A stretch of 64,000 nt of DNA from Flavobacterium resistens (GTDB taxonomy: Bacteria > Bacteroidota > Bacteroidia > Flavobacteriales > Flavobacteriaceae), in NCBI RefSeq assembly GCF_900182645.1, contig NZ_FXTA01000003.1, forward strand, positions 186,001 to 250,000, written 5' to 3'. The notes below the pieces were generated by a model. That model was not told the DNA's origin and searched no databases. It saw only the letters and a program-made list of their open reading frames with translations. Below are positions 1 through 8,435 of the stretch, piece after piece. A program made the translations under genes and the position numbers. How positions within the stretch are numbered: the first letter of the stretch is position 1; each line of letters begins with the position of its first letter.

Positions 1-452
1 ATATCGACTTCTTTCCCATTAGAATCAACTATTGAAATATCAACGGCTCCTCCTCTATTATGGATGGAGCCTTTTTTTGGATCAGCCACATACTTTGGAT
101 TCGAAACAATTTCCCACATTCTTTTTTGAATTGATAAAGGTCTGTAACAGTCGTAAAGTTTGATTTTGAAACCTTTCTTCTTAAAATCATTATTAGCCGC
201 AATTAATGCCTGAACCGTTTTCATTCGCAAAACACATTCAGCACAATCATACACTTTTGCTTTCAAAAAATTATCCTCTGTTGCATACTTCATGTCGTAG
301 ACAAAATCTTTGCTAAAATCTTTTAAATTAACAAAAGTAGTATCTGAAATTTCATGTTTTACAGGACTTGAATACATTTCATTTTGAGCATTTGACGAAA
401 TATTCCAAAAAAGAAAACCGGTAAAAAAGAAAGATTTTAGAAACTGTGACAT
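1..452 (-). CDS. D-Ala-D-Ala dipeptidase, VanX/DdpX type (M15D), partial
   Basis: The gene starts at 452 and runs leftward off the window, so only about 150 N-terminal residues are visible. A hydrophobic signal peptide (MSQFLKSFFFTGFLFW, ending near SNAQ) precedes a domain with YDMKYATEDNFL and the metal-binding motif SIHNRGGAVDIS, which fits the SxHxxGxAxD signature of the M15 family. Family members are Zn-dependent enzymes that hydrolyse D-Ala-D-Ala; a secreted copy would act in the periplasm on cell-wall dipeptide. The C-terminal Glu and His of the active site lie outside the window. There is no resistance-type neighbour, so recycling of wall dipeptide is more likely than vancomycin resistance. 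Confidence 0.85.
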   Translation of the reverse strand, partial: MSQFLKSFFFTGFLFWNISSNAQNEMYSSPVKHEISDTTFVNLKDFSKDFVYDMKYATEDNFLKAKVYDCAECVLRMKTVQALIAANNDFKKKGFKIKLYDCYRPLSIQKRMWEIVSNPKYVADPKKGSIHNRGGAVDISIVDSNGKEVD

Positions 453-626
453 AATTTATAGGATTTAAAAATTGAAATTAAACAAAAAAACGCAATCTAT
501 GGTTTAATATTTTACAATTTTAAAAATCCATTTGGTGCTTCTTTTAAAATAATAATTTGAGATTTTTTTATTAAATTAGCGAAACAAGCCATTATAAATC
601 AATTAGTTATTTTAAAAAGTTATACT

Positions 627-1145
627 ATGAAAAAAAGAACAAAATATTTATTTATAACTGCATTGACTTGTTTTACAATAGTATCATGTAAAAAAGAAAG
701 CATCAAAAATGTTCCAACAACCGACTCGACCTCAATAAGAACTGAAGCTTTGAAAGCAGATTCGGTGGTAATTAATCCGATTGATACACTGAATAATTTG
801 GTTGGAAAAAGCGTTATTGGCACTCATTTATTAGCGCAAAGCAGTTTAACTCCAAGATTAAAAACGCTTTTAGGCACTGATTATGATCAAATGGTGAAAT
901 ACTGGAATACGGAAACTCCATTTACAAAAGAAGGCGAAATTTTACATGCCAGCGGATGCAAACAACATGATTGCAATACTTACTCATATGATTTATACAT
1001 AGATATAAAAAACAACAAATTAAATGTGTACAAATTCAGCGAGTCAAAACTGAACATTTTTGCCGAAGATAATTTCAGAATTGTTTTAAAAGATTCTTTA
1101 TTGCATGATTTAAATATCAAAAAAAGCAATTCTAAAATTCAGTAA
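627..1145 (+). CDS. Hypothetical lipoprotein
   Basis: A 172-residue protein with a lysine-rich start, a hydrophobic stretch and a lipobox ending at Cys21 (TIVSC followed by KKE), so it is probably lipid-anchored. The mature part shows no family I recognise. It contains a CKQHDCNTY segment near residue 111, which gives a Cys-x3-His-x-Cys-like pair, and an FRIVLKDSLLHDL tail. It stands alone, divergent from the dipeptidase gene and convergent with the desaturase gene, and is followed by a strong hairpin terminator. Function unknown. Confidence 0.75.
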   Translation: MKKRTKYLFITALTCFTIVSCKKESIKNVPTTDSTSIRTEALKADSVVINPIDTLNNLVGKSVIGTHLLAQSSLTPRLKTLLGTDYDQMVKYWNTETPFTKEGEILHASGCKQHDCNTYSYDLYIDIKNNKLNVYKFSESKLNIFAEDNFRIVLKDSLLHDLNIKKSNSKIQ

Positions 1146-1170
1146 AAAAGTAATTACAATTTTTTCAAAT

Positions 1171-1200
1171 AAAAATAGCGGCTTAAAACCGCTATTTTTA
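1171..1200. terminator. Bidirectional terminator hairpin
   Basis: The arms AAAAATAGCGG and CCGCTATTTTT flank a short CTTAAAA-type loop, with T-runs on both strands. It lies between the convergent lipoprotein gene and desaturase gene and can serve both. Confidence 0.85.
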
Positions 1201-1230
1201 TTTGAACTTTCGACTTTTGACTTTCGATTA

Positions 1231-2361
1231 CTAGATCTCCCCAGTCATCAGAATATTTTCCTGAATGCCTTTATCTCTAAGCATTCTGAAATGTGACCGA
1301 ACGGCATGATAAAATGGATATGAAGTATAAGGCAAATCATATTCGGCTGCATAACGCATTATTATTGGCGTGATATAAGGATAATACGTATGTGCAACAG
1401 CAGGAAAAAGATGATGCGCTACATGGTGCGTAAAACCTCCGTATAAAAAATTAGCCAATTTACTATTTGTACTAAAATCTTTGGTTACAATCATTTGGTG
1501 CATGGCCCAAGTCGCCGAAAGATTTCCTTCTTCGTCAGTTCCCGGAAAATGTGCATCTTCGTCAACATGCGTTGATACAAGTGCCACAACCCCTAGAGCA
1601 CTTCCGCATAAATGCATGGCAAACCAACCTCCTAAAACTATATACCAAGGCTGATTTAAGAGAAACATCGGAATGAAAAGCATGTAAATCAGATTTATGA
1701 TTTTTGCGGCAAATAATCGATAGATTTCACGTGTTGGAATCTTCTCAACTACTTTCTTTACATAATTATTTTTTGTTCCAAAGAAATCTTTAAAATCACG
1801 AATATAAATCCAATTCAGACTATAAAGTGGATAAATAAACCACATATAAATATGCTGGTATTTGTGATAATTAAACAATGGACTGTTTGGAAAAATCCTA
1901 ATGATATCGCTTTGTTTGATATCAATATCCCAATCTGGGACATTTGGATAAGCATGATGAAGATTAATATGGCGACGTGTCCACAGCCAGTGATTACTTC
2001 CAAAAAGTTCCAAAATATACATGAAACGCTCATTATGCATTTGTTTCTTGAAAAGTGCTCCGTGCGCAGCATCATGAAAGGCATTTATAAAAAGTACGAT
2101 CATAGTGAAACCGCACAAAATATAAAAGAGAAATAATAACGGTGTTCTATTCCCGAACAACAAAATACAAGCGTAAAATAAAAAGAAAAGAAATACAAGT
2201 CCGACAGACTTAATAATGTTTAAACGATACAATGATGAATTTTGTAAAACAGTTTCGTTCACTTCCGAGCGCAGCTTTTTAAAAAAATCATCATTACCCG
2301 CTTTGACATAAACTGGGCGTTTTAATTTTTCCATAAGATTTGATTTTGCTGAAATTGTCAT
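1231..2361 (-). CDS. Membrane fatty acid desaturase
   Basis: A 376-residue integral membrane protein with the three histidine boxes of the acyl-lipid/acyl-CoA desaturase family: HDAAHG (about residue 115), HINLHHAYP (about 133) and THHVAHHLFP (about 312). These bind the di-iron centre that introduces a double bond into fatty acyl chains using O2 and an electron donor. Four or so transmembrane segments surround the boxes. The start is uncertain: the ATG at 2361 is only 3 nt from a TAAATTTG box (2364-2371), so an internal ATG at 2334 (MEKLKRPVYV) may be the true start. It is a single-gene unit. The closest functional class is the linoleoyl-CoA/delta-5-6 type; its regiospecificity cannot be read from sequence. 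Confidence 0.88.
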   Translation of the reverse strand: MTISAKSNLMEKLKRPVYVKAGNDDFFKKLRSEVNETVLQNSSLYRLNIIKSVGLVFLFFLFYACILLFGNRTPLLFLFYILCGFTMIVLFINAFHDAAHGALFKKQMHNERFMYILELFGSNHWLWTRRHINLHHAYPNVPDWDIDIKQSDIIRIFPNSPLFNYHKYQHIYMWFIYPLYSLNWIYIRDFKDFFGTKNNYVKKVVEKIPTREIYRLFAAKIINLIYMLFIPMFLLNQPWYIVLGGWFAMHLCGSALGVVALVSTHVDEDAHFPGTDEEGNLSATWAMHQMIVTKDFSTNSKLANFLYGGFTHHVAHHLFPAVAHTYYPYITPIIMRYAAEYDLPYTSYPFYHAVRSHFRMLRDKGIQENILMTGEI

Positions 2362-2363
2362 AC

Positions 2364-2371
2364 CAAATTTA
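2364..2371 (-). promoter_or_regulatory. Possible -7 box for the desaturase gene
   Basis: On the minus strand this reads TAAATTTG, a match to the Bacteroidota -7 consensus TAnnTTTG. No good -33 TTTG is found 19-21 nt upstream. Its position next to the first ATG argues for the internal start at 2334. Confidence 0.4.
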
Positions 2372-2641
2372 ATAAAAAAAAGTTAAAACACGGTAAAACA
2401 AAGCTTTACAGATTGAAAAAAGTAAGAAAAACTTAACATTGGAAAAAGTATAGAAAAATACAGAAGTACTCATAAATAGCACAACAAAAACACATCATTT
2501 TTTATTTCCATTTCCTTGCAAATACAGCAAATACTTACCACAGCTTGTTATTCATCTATTAATTACTGAATTTATAAAGACGCTATTAAATTTCACTTTT
2601 TCGTATTTTGCTTCTTCAATACCTTTTTAAACCTTTCAATT

Positions 2642-4402
2642 ATGCTGAAATTAAAATACATCGTTATCACTTTGCTTTTTTCTGTTATGGCGTATAGCGG
2701 CCCTATTATCTATGTAAATCAGGTTGGATTTGACCCAGAAAGCCCAAAAGTGGCCATTATCGGTTTCAATGGAAACTTTTCAAATACAACTTTTGATATT
2801 ATTGATACAAAAAGTCAAAAAACAGTTTTCACATCGACAATTGGAAAAGCAGAAAATATTGAAGACTGGATGCTTGATAAATCCTACTACAAAGCTGATT
2901 TTTCGTCTTTCAAAAAGCCCGGAAATTATAAAATCACCATAAAAATTGCGGATCAAATCTACAACTCGGCCAGCTTTTCAATTGAAGAAAATATCTTGGC
3001 AAAAAGAACCATTTCATCAATCGTACATTATTACAACAAACAAAGAGCCAATACTCCCGAAGAACTTGAAGCCGACAAAAATATGCTGCTATTTGGAAGC
3101 ACAAAAAAAGTCGATGTTCATGGCGGATGGTGTGATGCATCTGGTGATGTAAGCAAATATTTTTCGCATTTGGCTTATGCTAATTTTGTTTCGCCACAAC
3201 AAACACCATTGGTAACGTGGTCGCTCATCAATACATCAGAAGAAATTTCAAAAGAACTCATTCAATGGAAAATAAAAGATTCATTAGACAATGAAGCCAT
3301 TTGGGGCGCTGATTACATGATGCGTTGCTTATCTGACGAAGATTATTTCTACATGATTGTTTTCAGCTATTTTGACAAAAATCCTGCAGCCAGAAGAATT
3401 GTCGGGCTTAAAGCCAATAGCGTAACTACAGATGAATATCAGTCCGCTTTTCGTGAAGGCGCTGGAATGGCTATCGCATCACTCGCCCGAATTTCGCAGT
3501 GGAAAAAAAATGGAGATTTCACTTCAAAACAATATCTCGACGGAGCAAAACGCGCTTATGCTCATCTTTTAATCAATAACACAAAATATGACGATGACGG
3601 AAAAGAAAACATCATCGATGATTATTGTGCATTAATGGGCGCAACAGAGTTATGGATTGCCACGAATGAGAATTTCTATAAAGAAGAAGCCAGAAAATGG
3701 GCTCATAAATTAGAAAACCGAATGACAGATCAAGGCTGGTTTAGAAGCAATGATGGCAATCGTCCATTTTGGCATGCTGCAGATGCAGGTTTGCCAATTG
3801 TAGCTTTAACTCGCTATTTAAAAAAGGAAAGCGATGAGAATGAAAAAATTAAAGCAAAAGAAGTGATAAAAAAAGCTTTAAATTATAATTTGGCCGTGAC
3901 TAATAATGTAAGCAATCCATTTGGTTATGCCAGACAGAGTTTTCTATTTAATGACAAAATAAAAGACGGTTTTTTCATTCCGCATGAAAATGAAACTGGC
4001 TGGTGGTGGCAAGGCGAAAATGCCCGATTAGCATCGCTTGCGACAGCTGCTACTGAAGGTGGAAAAGCTATATCTCTTCAAAAAAATGATGCCACAAAAA
4101 AATCACTTGATTTGTATGCATCTCAGCAATTATCGTGGATTTTAGGTTGTAATCCTTATTCTGTATGCTTTTTATATCAATTTGGAGAAAAGAATGTTCC
4201 CTATATGCACTCCAATTATGGGCACGGCTCAGAAAAAGGCGGAATCTCAAATGGCATTACCGGAAAAGAAGGAAATGGCGATGGATCAGGAATAGATTTT
4301 AAAATGGATGTTGACGGAAATGATGAATGGCGCTGGACCGAACAATGGATTCCACACTCAGCATGGTTTCTACAAGCAATAACCGCCACCGTTAATAAAT
4401 AA
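2642..4402 (+). CDS. Glycoside hydrolase family 9 protein
   Basis: A 586-residue secreted enzyme. A signal peptide (about 1-19) is followed by a CelD_N-type immunoglobulin-like domain (YVNQVGFDPESPKVAI, about 24-105) and a GH9 (alpha/alpha)6 catalytic domain. The nucleophile-activating Asp motif appears as HGGWCDASGDVSKY (about 160-173), a DASGD variant of the usual DAGD. LGCNPYSVCF (about 500) and the C-terminal WRWTEQWIPHSAWF supply the usual GH9 C-terminal signature, with Glu as the probable acid. The family cleaves beta-glucans, or glucosamine oligosaccharides in some branches. A ThuA gene follows after 30 nt, probably in the same operon. Substrate unknown. Confidence 0.85.
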   Translation: MLKLKYIVITLLFSVMAYSGPIIYVNQVGFDPESPKVAIIGFNGNFSNTTFDIIDTKSQKTVFTSTIGKAENIEDWMLDKSYYKADFSSFKKPGNYKITIKIADQIYNSASFSIEENILAKRTISSIVHYYNKQRANTPEELEADKNMLLFGSTKKVDVHGGWCDASGDVSKYFSHLAYANFVSPQQTPLVTWSLINTSEEISKELIQWKIKDSLDNEAIWGADYMMRCLSDEDYFYMIVFSYFDKNPAARRIVGLKANSVTTDEYQSAFREGAGMAIASLARISQWKKNGDFTSKQYLDGAKRAYAHLLINNTKYDDDGKENIIDDYCALMGATELWIATNENFYKEEARKWAHKLENRMTDQGWFRSNDGNRPFWHAADAGLPIVALTRYLKKESDENEKIKAKEVIKKALNYNLAVTNNVSNPFGYARQSFLFNDKIKDGFFIPHENETGWWWQGENARLASLATAATEGGKAISLQKNDATKKSLDLYASQQLSWILGCNPYSVCFLYQFGEKNVPYMHSNYGHGSEKGGISNGITGKEGNGDGSGIDFKMDVDGNDEWRWTEQWIPHSAWFLQAITATVNK

Positions 4403-4432
4403 AATAATGTTGAAAACAACTTTAAAAATCAA

Positions 4433-5206
4433 ATGAAAAAGTCACTTATCATAATTGCTTTGCTAACAATATGTTTTTTTCAAGCGGATTGTTTCGCGCA
4501 AAAATCAAAAAAATCAAAATTCAGAGCTTTGGTTTTATATGAAAACGGCGGGCATCATCTGGAATTTACCAAAGCAGCAAAACCATGGCTAAATAAACTC
4601 GCAATTGATAGCAGTTTTACAATTGATTATATCGAAAATACCAAAACAATAAATGAGGCACTTTTAAGCAAATATCAGGTTTTTATTCAACTTGATTATC
4701 CGCCTTATACCTGGAGCGAAGAATCAATGAAAGCATTTCAAAATTATATGGCGAGCGGCAAAGGTGGATGGATAGGTTTGCATCACGCAACTTTGCTTGG
4801 AGAATTTGATGGATATCCAATGTGGAAATGGTTTTCTGATTTTATGGGAGGTATAAAATTTGTCAATTATATTCCGGATTTTGCTAATGCGAAAGTGAAT
4901 ATTGAAGATAAATCTCATCCTGTAATGAAAGGAATTCCATCTGATTTTTTTGTAAATAAAGAAGAATGGTACATTTATGATAAAAGTCCGCGCGAAAATG
5001 TTCATGTTTTAGCCTCGGTTGACGAATCAACTTACGAACCTGATTCAAAAATAAAAATGGGCGATCATCCGGTAATTTGGACAAACGATCATTTTGCTTC
5101 CCGAAATATTTATATTTTCACGGGACATTCACCCGAATTATTTAAAAATGAAGCTTACACTACTCTTCTTAGGAATTCTATTTTTTGGGCAGCTAATAAA
5201 AACTGA
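4433..5206 (+). CDS. ThuA-domain protein, secreted
   Basis: A 257-residue protein with an N-terminal signal peptide (about 1-23, ending FAQ) and a ThuA class I amidotransferase-like fold. Visible family features are RALVLYENGGHHLEF at the start of the domain, GGWIGLHHATL in the middle, and GDHPVIWTNDH with IYIFTGHSPELF near the end. ThuA-like proteins are common next to carbohydrate-active enzymes in Bacteroidota and have been linked to sugar (trehalose-like or 3-keto-sugar) metabolism, but the reaction is uncertain. It lies 30 nt downstream of the GH9 gene, so joint export and action on the same glycan is a reasonable inference. Confidence 0.85.
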   Translation: MKKSLIIIALLTICFFQADCFAQKSKKSKFRALVLYENGGHHLEFTKAAKPWLNKLAIDSSFTIDYIENTKTINEALLSKYQVFIQLDYPPYTWSEESMKAFQNYMASGKGGWIGLHHATLLGEFDGYPMWKWFSDFMGGIKFVNYIPDFANAKVNIEDKSHPVMKGIPSDFFVNKEEWYIYDKSPRENVHVLASVDESTYEPDSKIKMGDHPVIWTNDHFASRNIYIFTGHSPELFKNEAYTTLLRNSIFWAANKN

Positions 5207-5283
5207 AGTTTTTTTCAAACAGAGAAAAATTTTAACTTAAAACCACCTGCCTTATAAGCAAGAATCAAATAAATAATATTAAA

Positions 5284-5312
5284 AACAAAAAAGCCACTCG
5301 ATTGAGTGGCTT
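5284..5312 (-). terminator. Terminator of the tRNA cluster
   Basis: AAGCCACTC and GAGTGGCTT form a 9-bp stem with a GATT loop. On the minus strand it is followed by a T-rich run, just past the 3' end of the tRNA-Arg gene. Confidence 0.85.
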
Positions 5313-5318
5313 TTGATG

Positions 5319-5392
5319 TGATTCCAGAAGGATTCGAACCTTCGACCTACGCATTAGAAGTGCGTTGCTCTATCCAGCTGAGCTATGGAACC
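5319..5392 (-). tRNA. tRNA-Arg (TCT)
   Basis: Read on the minus strand, a 74-nt cloverleaf with acceptor stem GGTTCCA/TGGAATC, TTCGAATCC T-loop and anticodon loop CTTCTAA inside the ACGCA/TGCGT stem. The anticodon is TCT. The CCA end is not encoded. Confidence 0.95.
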
Positions 5393-5426
5393 ATTTATTT
5401 TAAAACTTTATCGCTTAAAGTTTTAG

Positions 5427-5501
5427 TCGGGGTGGCAGGATTCGAACCTGCGGCCTCCTGCTCCCAAAGCAGGCGCGATAACCGGGCTACGCTACACCCC
5501 G
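5427..5501 (-). tRNA. tRNA-Pro (TGG)
   Basis: Minus strand, 75 nt. Acceptor stem CGGGGTG/CACCCCG, T-loop GTTCGAATC, and anticodon stem CCTGC/GCAGG with loop TTTGGGA, giving anticodon TGG. It lies between the Ser and Arg tRNA genes in one transcript. Confidence 0.95.
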
Positions 5502-5516
5502 AAGGCAAAATTTAAG

Positions 5517-5600
5517 CGGAGAGACAGGGACTCGAACCCTGGCGACGGTTACCCGTCGACAGATTAGCAATCTGCTCCATTACCGCTCTGGCACCTCTCC
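5517..5600 (-). tRNA. tRNA-Ser (GCT)
   Basis: Minus strand, 84 nt, class II tRNA with a long variable arm (CGACGGGTAACCGTCG hairpin). Acceptor stem GGAGAGG/TCTCTCC, discriminator G, anticodon loop TTGCTAA, anticodon GCT. First gene of the Ser-Pro-Arg cluster. Confidence 0.95.
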
Positions 5601-5632
5601 AAGCTCAAGAAACGTGTTCTGTTTTGCGGTTG

Positions 5633-5663
5633 CAAATGTAAGACAACATTCCATATCTCACAA
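5633..5663 (-). promoter_or_regulatory. Promoter of the tRNA cluster
   Basis: On the minus strand TTG (5663-5661), a 20-nt spacer and TACATTTG (5640-5633) match the Bacteroidota -33/-7 arrangement, about 33 nt before tRNA-Ser. Confidence 0.65.
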
Positions 5664-5782
5664 CTATTTTTGCGCTTTTTTTAAAGTTTTTTTCATCTTT
5701 TTTCTAAAACACTTCACAATCAAACGAATAGAATTAACAAAAATTTCATCTTAAATTTAAAATCACCCTATTTCATACAAAA

Positions 5783-5813
5783 TTTGAATTTATTCAAATA
5801 AAGAGTAAATTTG
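5783..5813 (+). promoter_or_regulatory. Thiolase promoter
   Basis: TTTG (5783-5786), a 19-nt spacer and TAAATTTG (5806-5813) are a perfect Bacteroidota -33/-7 promoter, 24 nt before the thiolase ATG. Confidence 0.8.
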
Positions 5814-5837
5814 CTAGATAACTAATATTAACAGAAA

Positions 5838-7016
5838 ATGAACAAAAGAGTTGTTATCGTTTCTGCCGTTAGAACACCTATCGGAAGTTTCATGGGAGGG
5901 TTATCTACCGTACCCGCACCAAAATTGGGCGCTGCCGCTATAAAGGGAGCCCTTCAAAAAATTAACCTAGACCCAAAATTAGTTGATGAAGTTTTTATGG
6001 GTAATGTAATTCAGGCAGGTGTTGGACAAGCTCCGGCACGCCAGGCAGCACTTTTTGCCGGTTTGTCTGAAGAAGTTGCTGCAACAACAGTAAACAAAGT
6101 TTGTGCTTCTGGAATGAAAGCTGTAATGTTCGCTGCACAATCAATTGCTTGTGGAGACGCTGAAATTGTAGTAGCCGGCGGAATGGAAAGCATGAGTTTG
6201 ATTCCTCATTACGTACAAATGCGTGCCGGAAATAAATTTGGCCCGGCAACTATGCTTGACGGAATGCAAAAAGATGGTTTGACAGATGCTTACGATAACA
6301 ACGCAATGGGAGTTTGCGCTGATTTATGTGCAACTGAATACAACATCAGCCGTGAAGAACAAGACGCTTTCGCAATTCAATCTTACGAAAGAAGTGCAAA
6401 AGCCTGGGATGCTGGAAAATTCGACAATGAAGTTGTTCCTGTTGAAGTTCCACAAAGACGTGGAGAACCCATTATATTTTCAAAAGACGAAGAATATACT
6501 AACGTTAAATTAGATAAAATTCCATCTTTAGCTCCAGTTTTTACAAAAGACGGAACTGTAACTGCTGCAAATGCTTCAACAATTAATGACGGAGCTGCTG
6601 CTTTGATTTTAATGTCTGAAGAAAAAGCAAATGCATTAGGATTAAAACCTTTGGCCTACATAAAAGGCTACGCTGACGCCGCACAAGAACCAAAATGGTT
6701 TACAACAAGTCCGGCGAAAGCATTACCAAAAGCGTTAGACAAAGCAGGAATTTCAATTTCAGATGTTGATTATTTCGAATTTAACGAAGCTTTCTCTGTA
6801 GTTGGTTTAGCCAATTCTAAAATCTTAAATCTTGACAATGATAAAGTAAACGTAAATGGTGGAGCTGTTTCATTAGGACATCCTCTTGGAGCTTCAGGCG
6901 CCAGAATTATCGTAACTTTAATCAATGTTTTAGAACAAAACAATGCAAAAACCGGAGCTGCAGCAATTTGCAACGGCGGTGGAGGTGCATCTGCAATTGT
7001 TATCGAAAGAGCTTAA
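5838..7016 (+). CDS. Acetyl-CoA C-acetyltransferase (thiolase)
   Basis: A 392-residue cytoplasmic thiolase of normal length. The acyl-binding cysteine sits in NKVCASGMKAVMFA (about residue 89). The histidine loop is EFNEAFSVVG (about 317), followed by GGAVSLGHPLGASGAR (about 347) and the second cysteine in ICNGGGGASA (about 380). It condenses two acetyl-CoA to acetoacetyl-CoA or the reverse. It stands alone behind its own promoter, with no 3-hydroxyacyl-CoA dehydrogenase or transferase nearby, so the direction and pathway (beta-oxidation, isoprenoid or amino-acid degradation) cannot be set. Confidence 0.93.
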   Translation: MNKRVVIVSAVRTPIGSFMGGLSTVPAPKLGAAAIKGALQKINLDPKLVDEVFMGNVIQAGVGQAPARQAALFAGLSEEVAATTVNKVCASGMKAVMFAAQSIACGDAEIVVAGGMESMSLIPHYVQMRAGNKFGPATMLDGMQKDGLTDAYDNNAMGVCADLCATEYNISREEQDAFAIQSYERSAKAWDAGKFDNEVVPVEVPQRRGEPIIFSKDEEYTNVKLDKIPSLAPVFTKDGTVTAANASTINDGAAALILMSEEKANALGLKPLAYIKGYADAAQEPKWFTTSPAKALPKALDKAGISISDVDYFEFNEAFSVVGLANSKILNLDNDKVNVNGGAVSLGHPLGASGARIIVTLINVLEQNNAKTGAAAICNGGGGASAIVIERA

Positions 7017-7027
7017 ATAATATCACA

Positions 7028-7063
7028 AAAATTAGGAGCTATAGCTTTATGGCTCCTAATTTT
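7028..7063 (+). terminator. Terminator after thiolase
   Basis: AAATTAGGAGC and GCTCCTAATTT form a stem of about 11 bp with a 12-nt loop, followed by TTT and an AT-rich tail, 12 nt after the stop codon. Confidence 0.75.
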
Positions 7064-7083
7064 AAACTTATAAATTACCCTAA

Positions 7084-7845
7084 ATGTTCGGAATTTGCAA
7101 TTTAGCTATAGTACCCGTTCGATCTGAACCAAGTGACAGAAGTGAAATCGTTACACAACTTTTGTTTGGCGAACATATCGAAATTTTAGAACGCCAGAAT
7201 CAATGGGCTAAAATTAAAATTCAATTTGACGACTATATTGGTTGGGTCGATTCTAAACAATATCAGGTAATTTCTGAAGCCAATTTTAATCAGTTGAGCA
7301 AAGAAGCTATAATTTTAAATGCTGACTTAATTGATTACATAACTGCGCCAGATAATTTGTTGCTTCCAATTCCGCTTGGAGCTTCTTTATCATTTTTAAA
7401 TAATAGCGAAATCAATACTTCAAATTTTGATTTTGAAGGCACAAAAACCAGTGGCATCAAACCAAAAAGCGCTATTATAAACACCGCTTTTATGTATCTG
7501 AATGCGCCTTATTTATGGGGAGGAAAAACACCTTTTGGTATTGACTGTTCTGGCTTTACGCAAATGGTCTACAAATTAAACGGATATAAAATTCACCGTG
7601 ATGCTTCCCAACAAGCACTTGAAGGCGACCCATTAAGCTTTATTGAAGAAAGTGAAGCGGGAGATTTAGCCTTTTTTGATAATGACGAAGGAAATATTAC
7701 ACATGTCGGCATCATAATGGAAAATAATTACATTATTCACGCAAGTGGAAAAGTTCGCATTGACCGTTTAGACCACACTGGAATTTATAATCCTGAAATA
7801 AACAAACATACGCATAAGCTTCGTGTGATTAAAAAGATTATTTAG
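7084..7845 (+). CDS. NlpC/P60 (C40) peptidase with bacterial SH3 domains
   Basis: A 253-residue protein. The N-terminal half (about 1-110) is SH3-like (VPVRSEPSDRSEIVTQLLFGE). The C-terminal half (about 122-253) is an NlpC/P60 domain with catalytic Cys in GIDCSGFTQMVY (about 158), His in THVGIIME (about 207) and a polar residue in YIIHASG. Family members cut gamma-D-Glu-diaminopimelate or similar bonds in peptidoglycan stem peptides. No signal peptide is visible, so it may act on cytoplasmic recycling peptides, as in the YkfC branch. It is a single gene after the thiolase terminator. Confidence 0.88.
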   Translation: MFGICNLAIVPVRSEPSDRSEIVTQLLFGEHIEILERQNQWAKIKIQFDDYIGWVDSKQYQVISEANFNQLSKEAIILNADLIDYITAPDNLLLPIPLGASLSFLNNSEINTSNFDFEGTKTSGIKPKSAIINTAFMYLNAPYLWGGKTPFGIDCSGFTQMVYKLNGYKIHRDASQQALEGDPLSFIEESEAGDLAFFDNDEGNITHVGIIMENNYIIHASGKVRIDRLDHTGIYNPEINKHTHKLRVIKKII

Positions 7846-7934
7846 TATTTCTTCTAAAATCAAAAACATATTTTCAGCAAGCTTTCCATAAAAGCAACAA
7901 AATTGTTGTATATTTACAGCAAATTAGTTGCGTT

Positions 7935-8435
7935 ATGAAAAAAGTTGCATCAAAAACAAAACCGTTCGACACAAAAAGAAGCATTCAGAATGCCTCTGGG
8001 AAAGTGATATCTATTAGAAAATCGACTTTGTATTCTGGTGGAAAAGAATATAGCTGGAGCACTAAAATGGAACGCGTGGGAGTTATCAGATCTGGCATCC
8101 CGTATGATTCTATTGAAGAAATCAGCCGAAGACTAAACAATCCCGTAAAATCAGTTTTAGCTATTGTAGGCATTCCGCAAACTACTTACAACAAGAAAAA
8201 AAGCGAACATCTTTTGCTTGATAGCAGAGACAGCGAATTAGTCATTCTAATCAATGAATTAATCGATTATGGCTTAGAAGTTTTCAACGATGAAGAAGAA
8301 AAATTTCAGCGATGGTTAAAAAAACCAAACCTTTCTATTGGTGGCAATATTCCAGAAAATATGCTGGATACTATTACTGGAATCAACGAAGTAAAATTTA
8401 GCCTAAACAGATTAGAATTCGGAAATTTAGCATAA
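7935..8435 (+). CDS. Xre/MbcA/ParS-type antitoxin
   Basis: A 166-residue protein. An N-terminal helix-turn-helix-like Xre region (about 45-100, with GIPYDSIEEISRRLNNPVKSVLAIVGIP) is followed by the MbcA/ParS/Xre toxin-binding (DUF2384) domain ending in FQRWLKKPNLSIGG, a motif typical for this family. It neutralises the RES-domain toxin encoded next and usually represses the operon. The stop codon TAA overlaps the next ATG (TAATG at 8433-8437), so the two are translationally coupled, with the antitoxin first. Confidence 0.88.
   Translation: MKKVASKTKPFDTKRSIQNASGKVISIRKSTLYSGGKEYSWSTKMERVGVIRSGIPYDSIEEISRRLNNPVKSVLAIVGIPQTTYNKKKSEHLLLDSRDSELVILINELIDYGLEVFNDEEEKFQRWLKKPNLSIGGNIPENMLDTITGINEVKFSLNRLEFGNLA

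Noticed and set aside
5306..5515. Open frame of 69 codons on the plus strand
   Set aside because: It is the antisense of tRNA-Arg and tRNA-Pro; the GFEPST and GFEPAAS strings are typical false proteins from T-arms.
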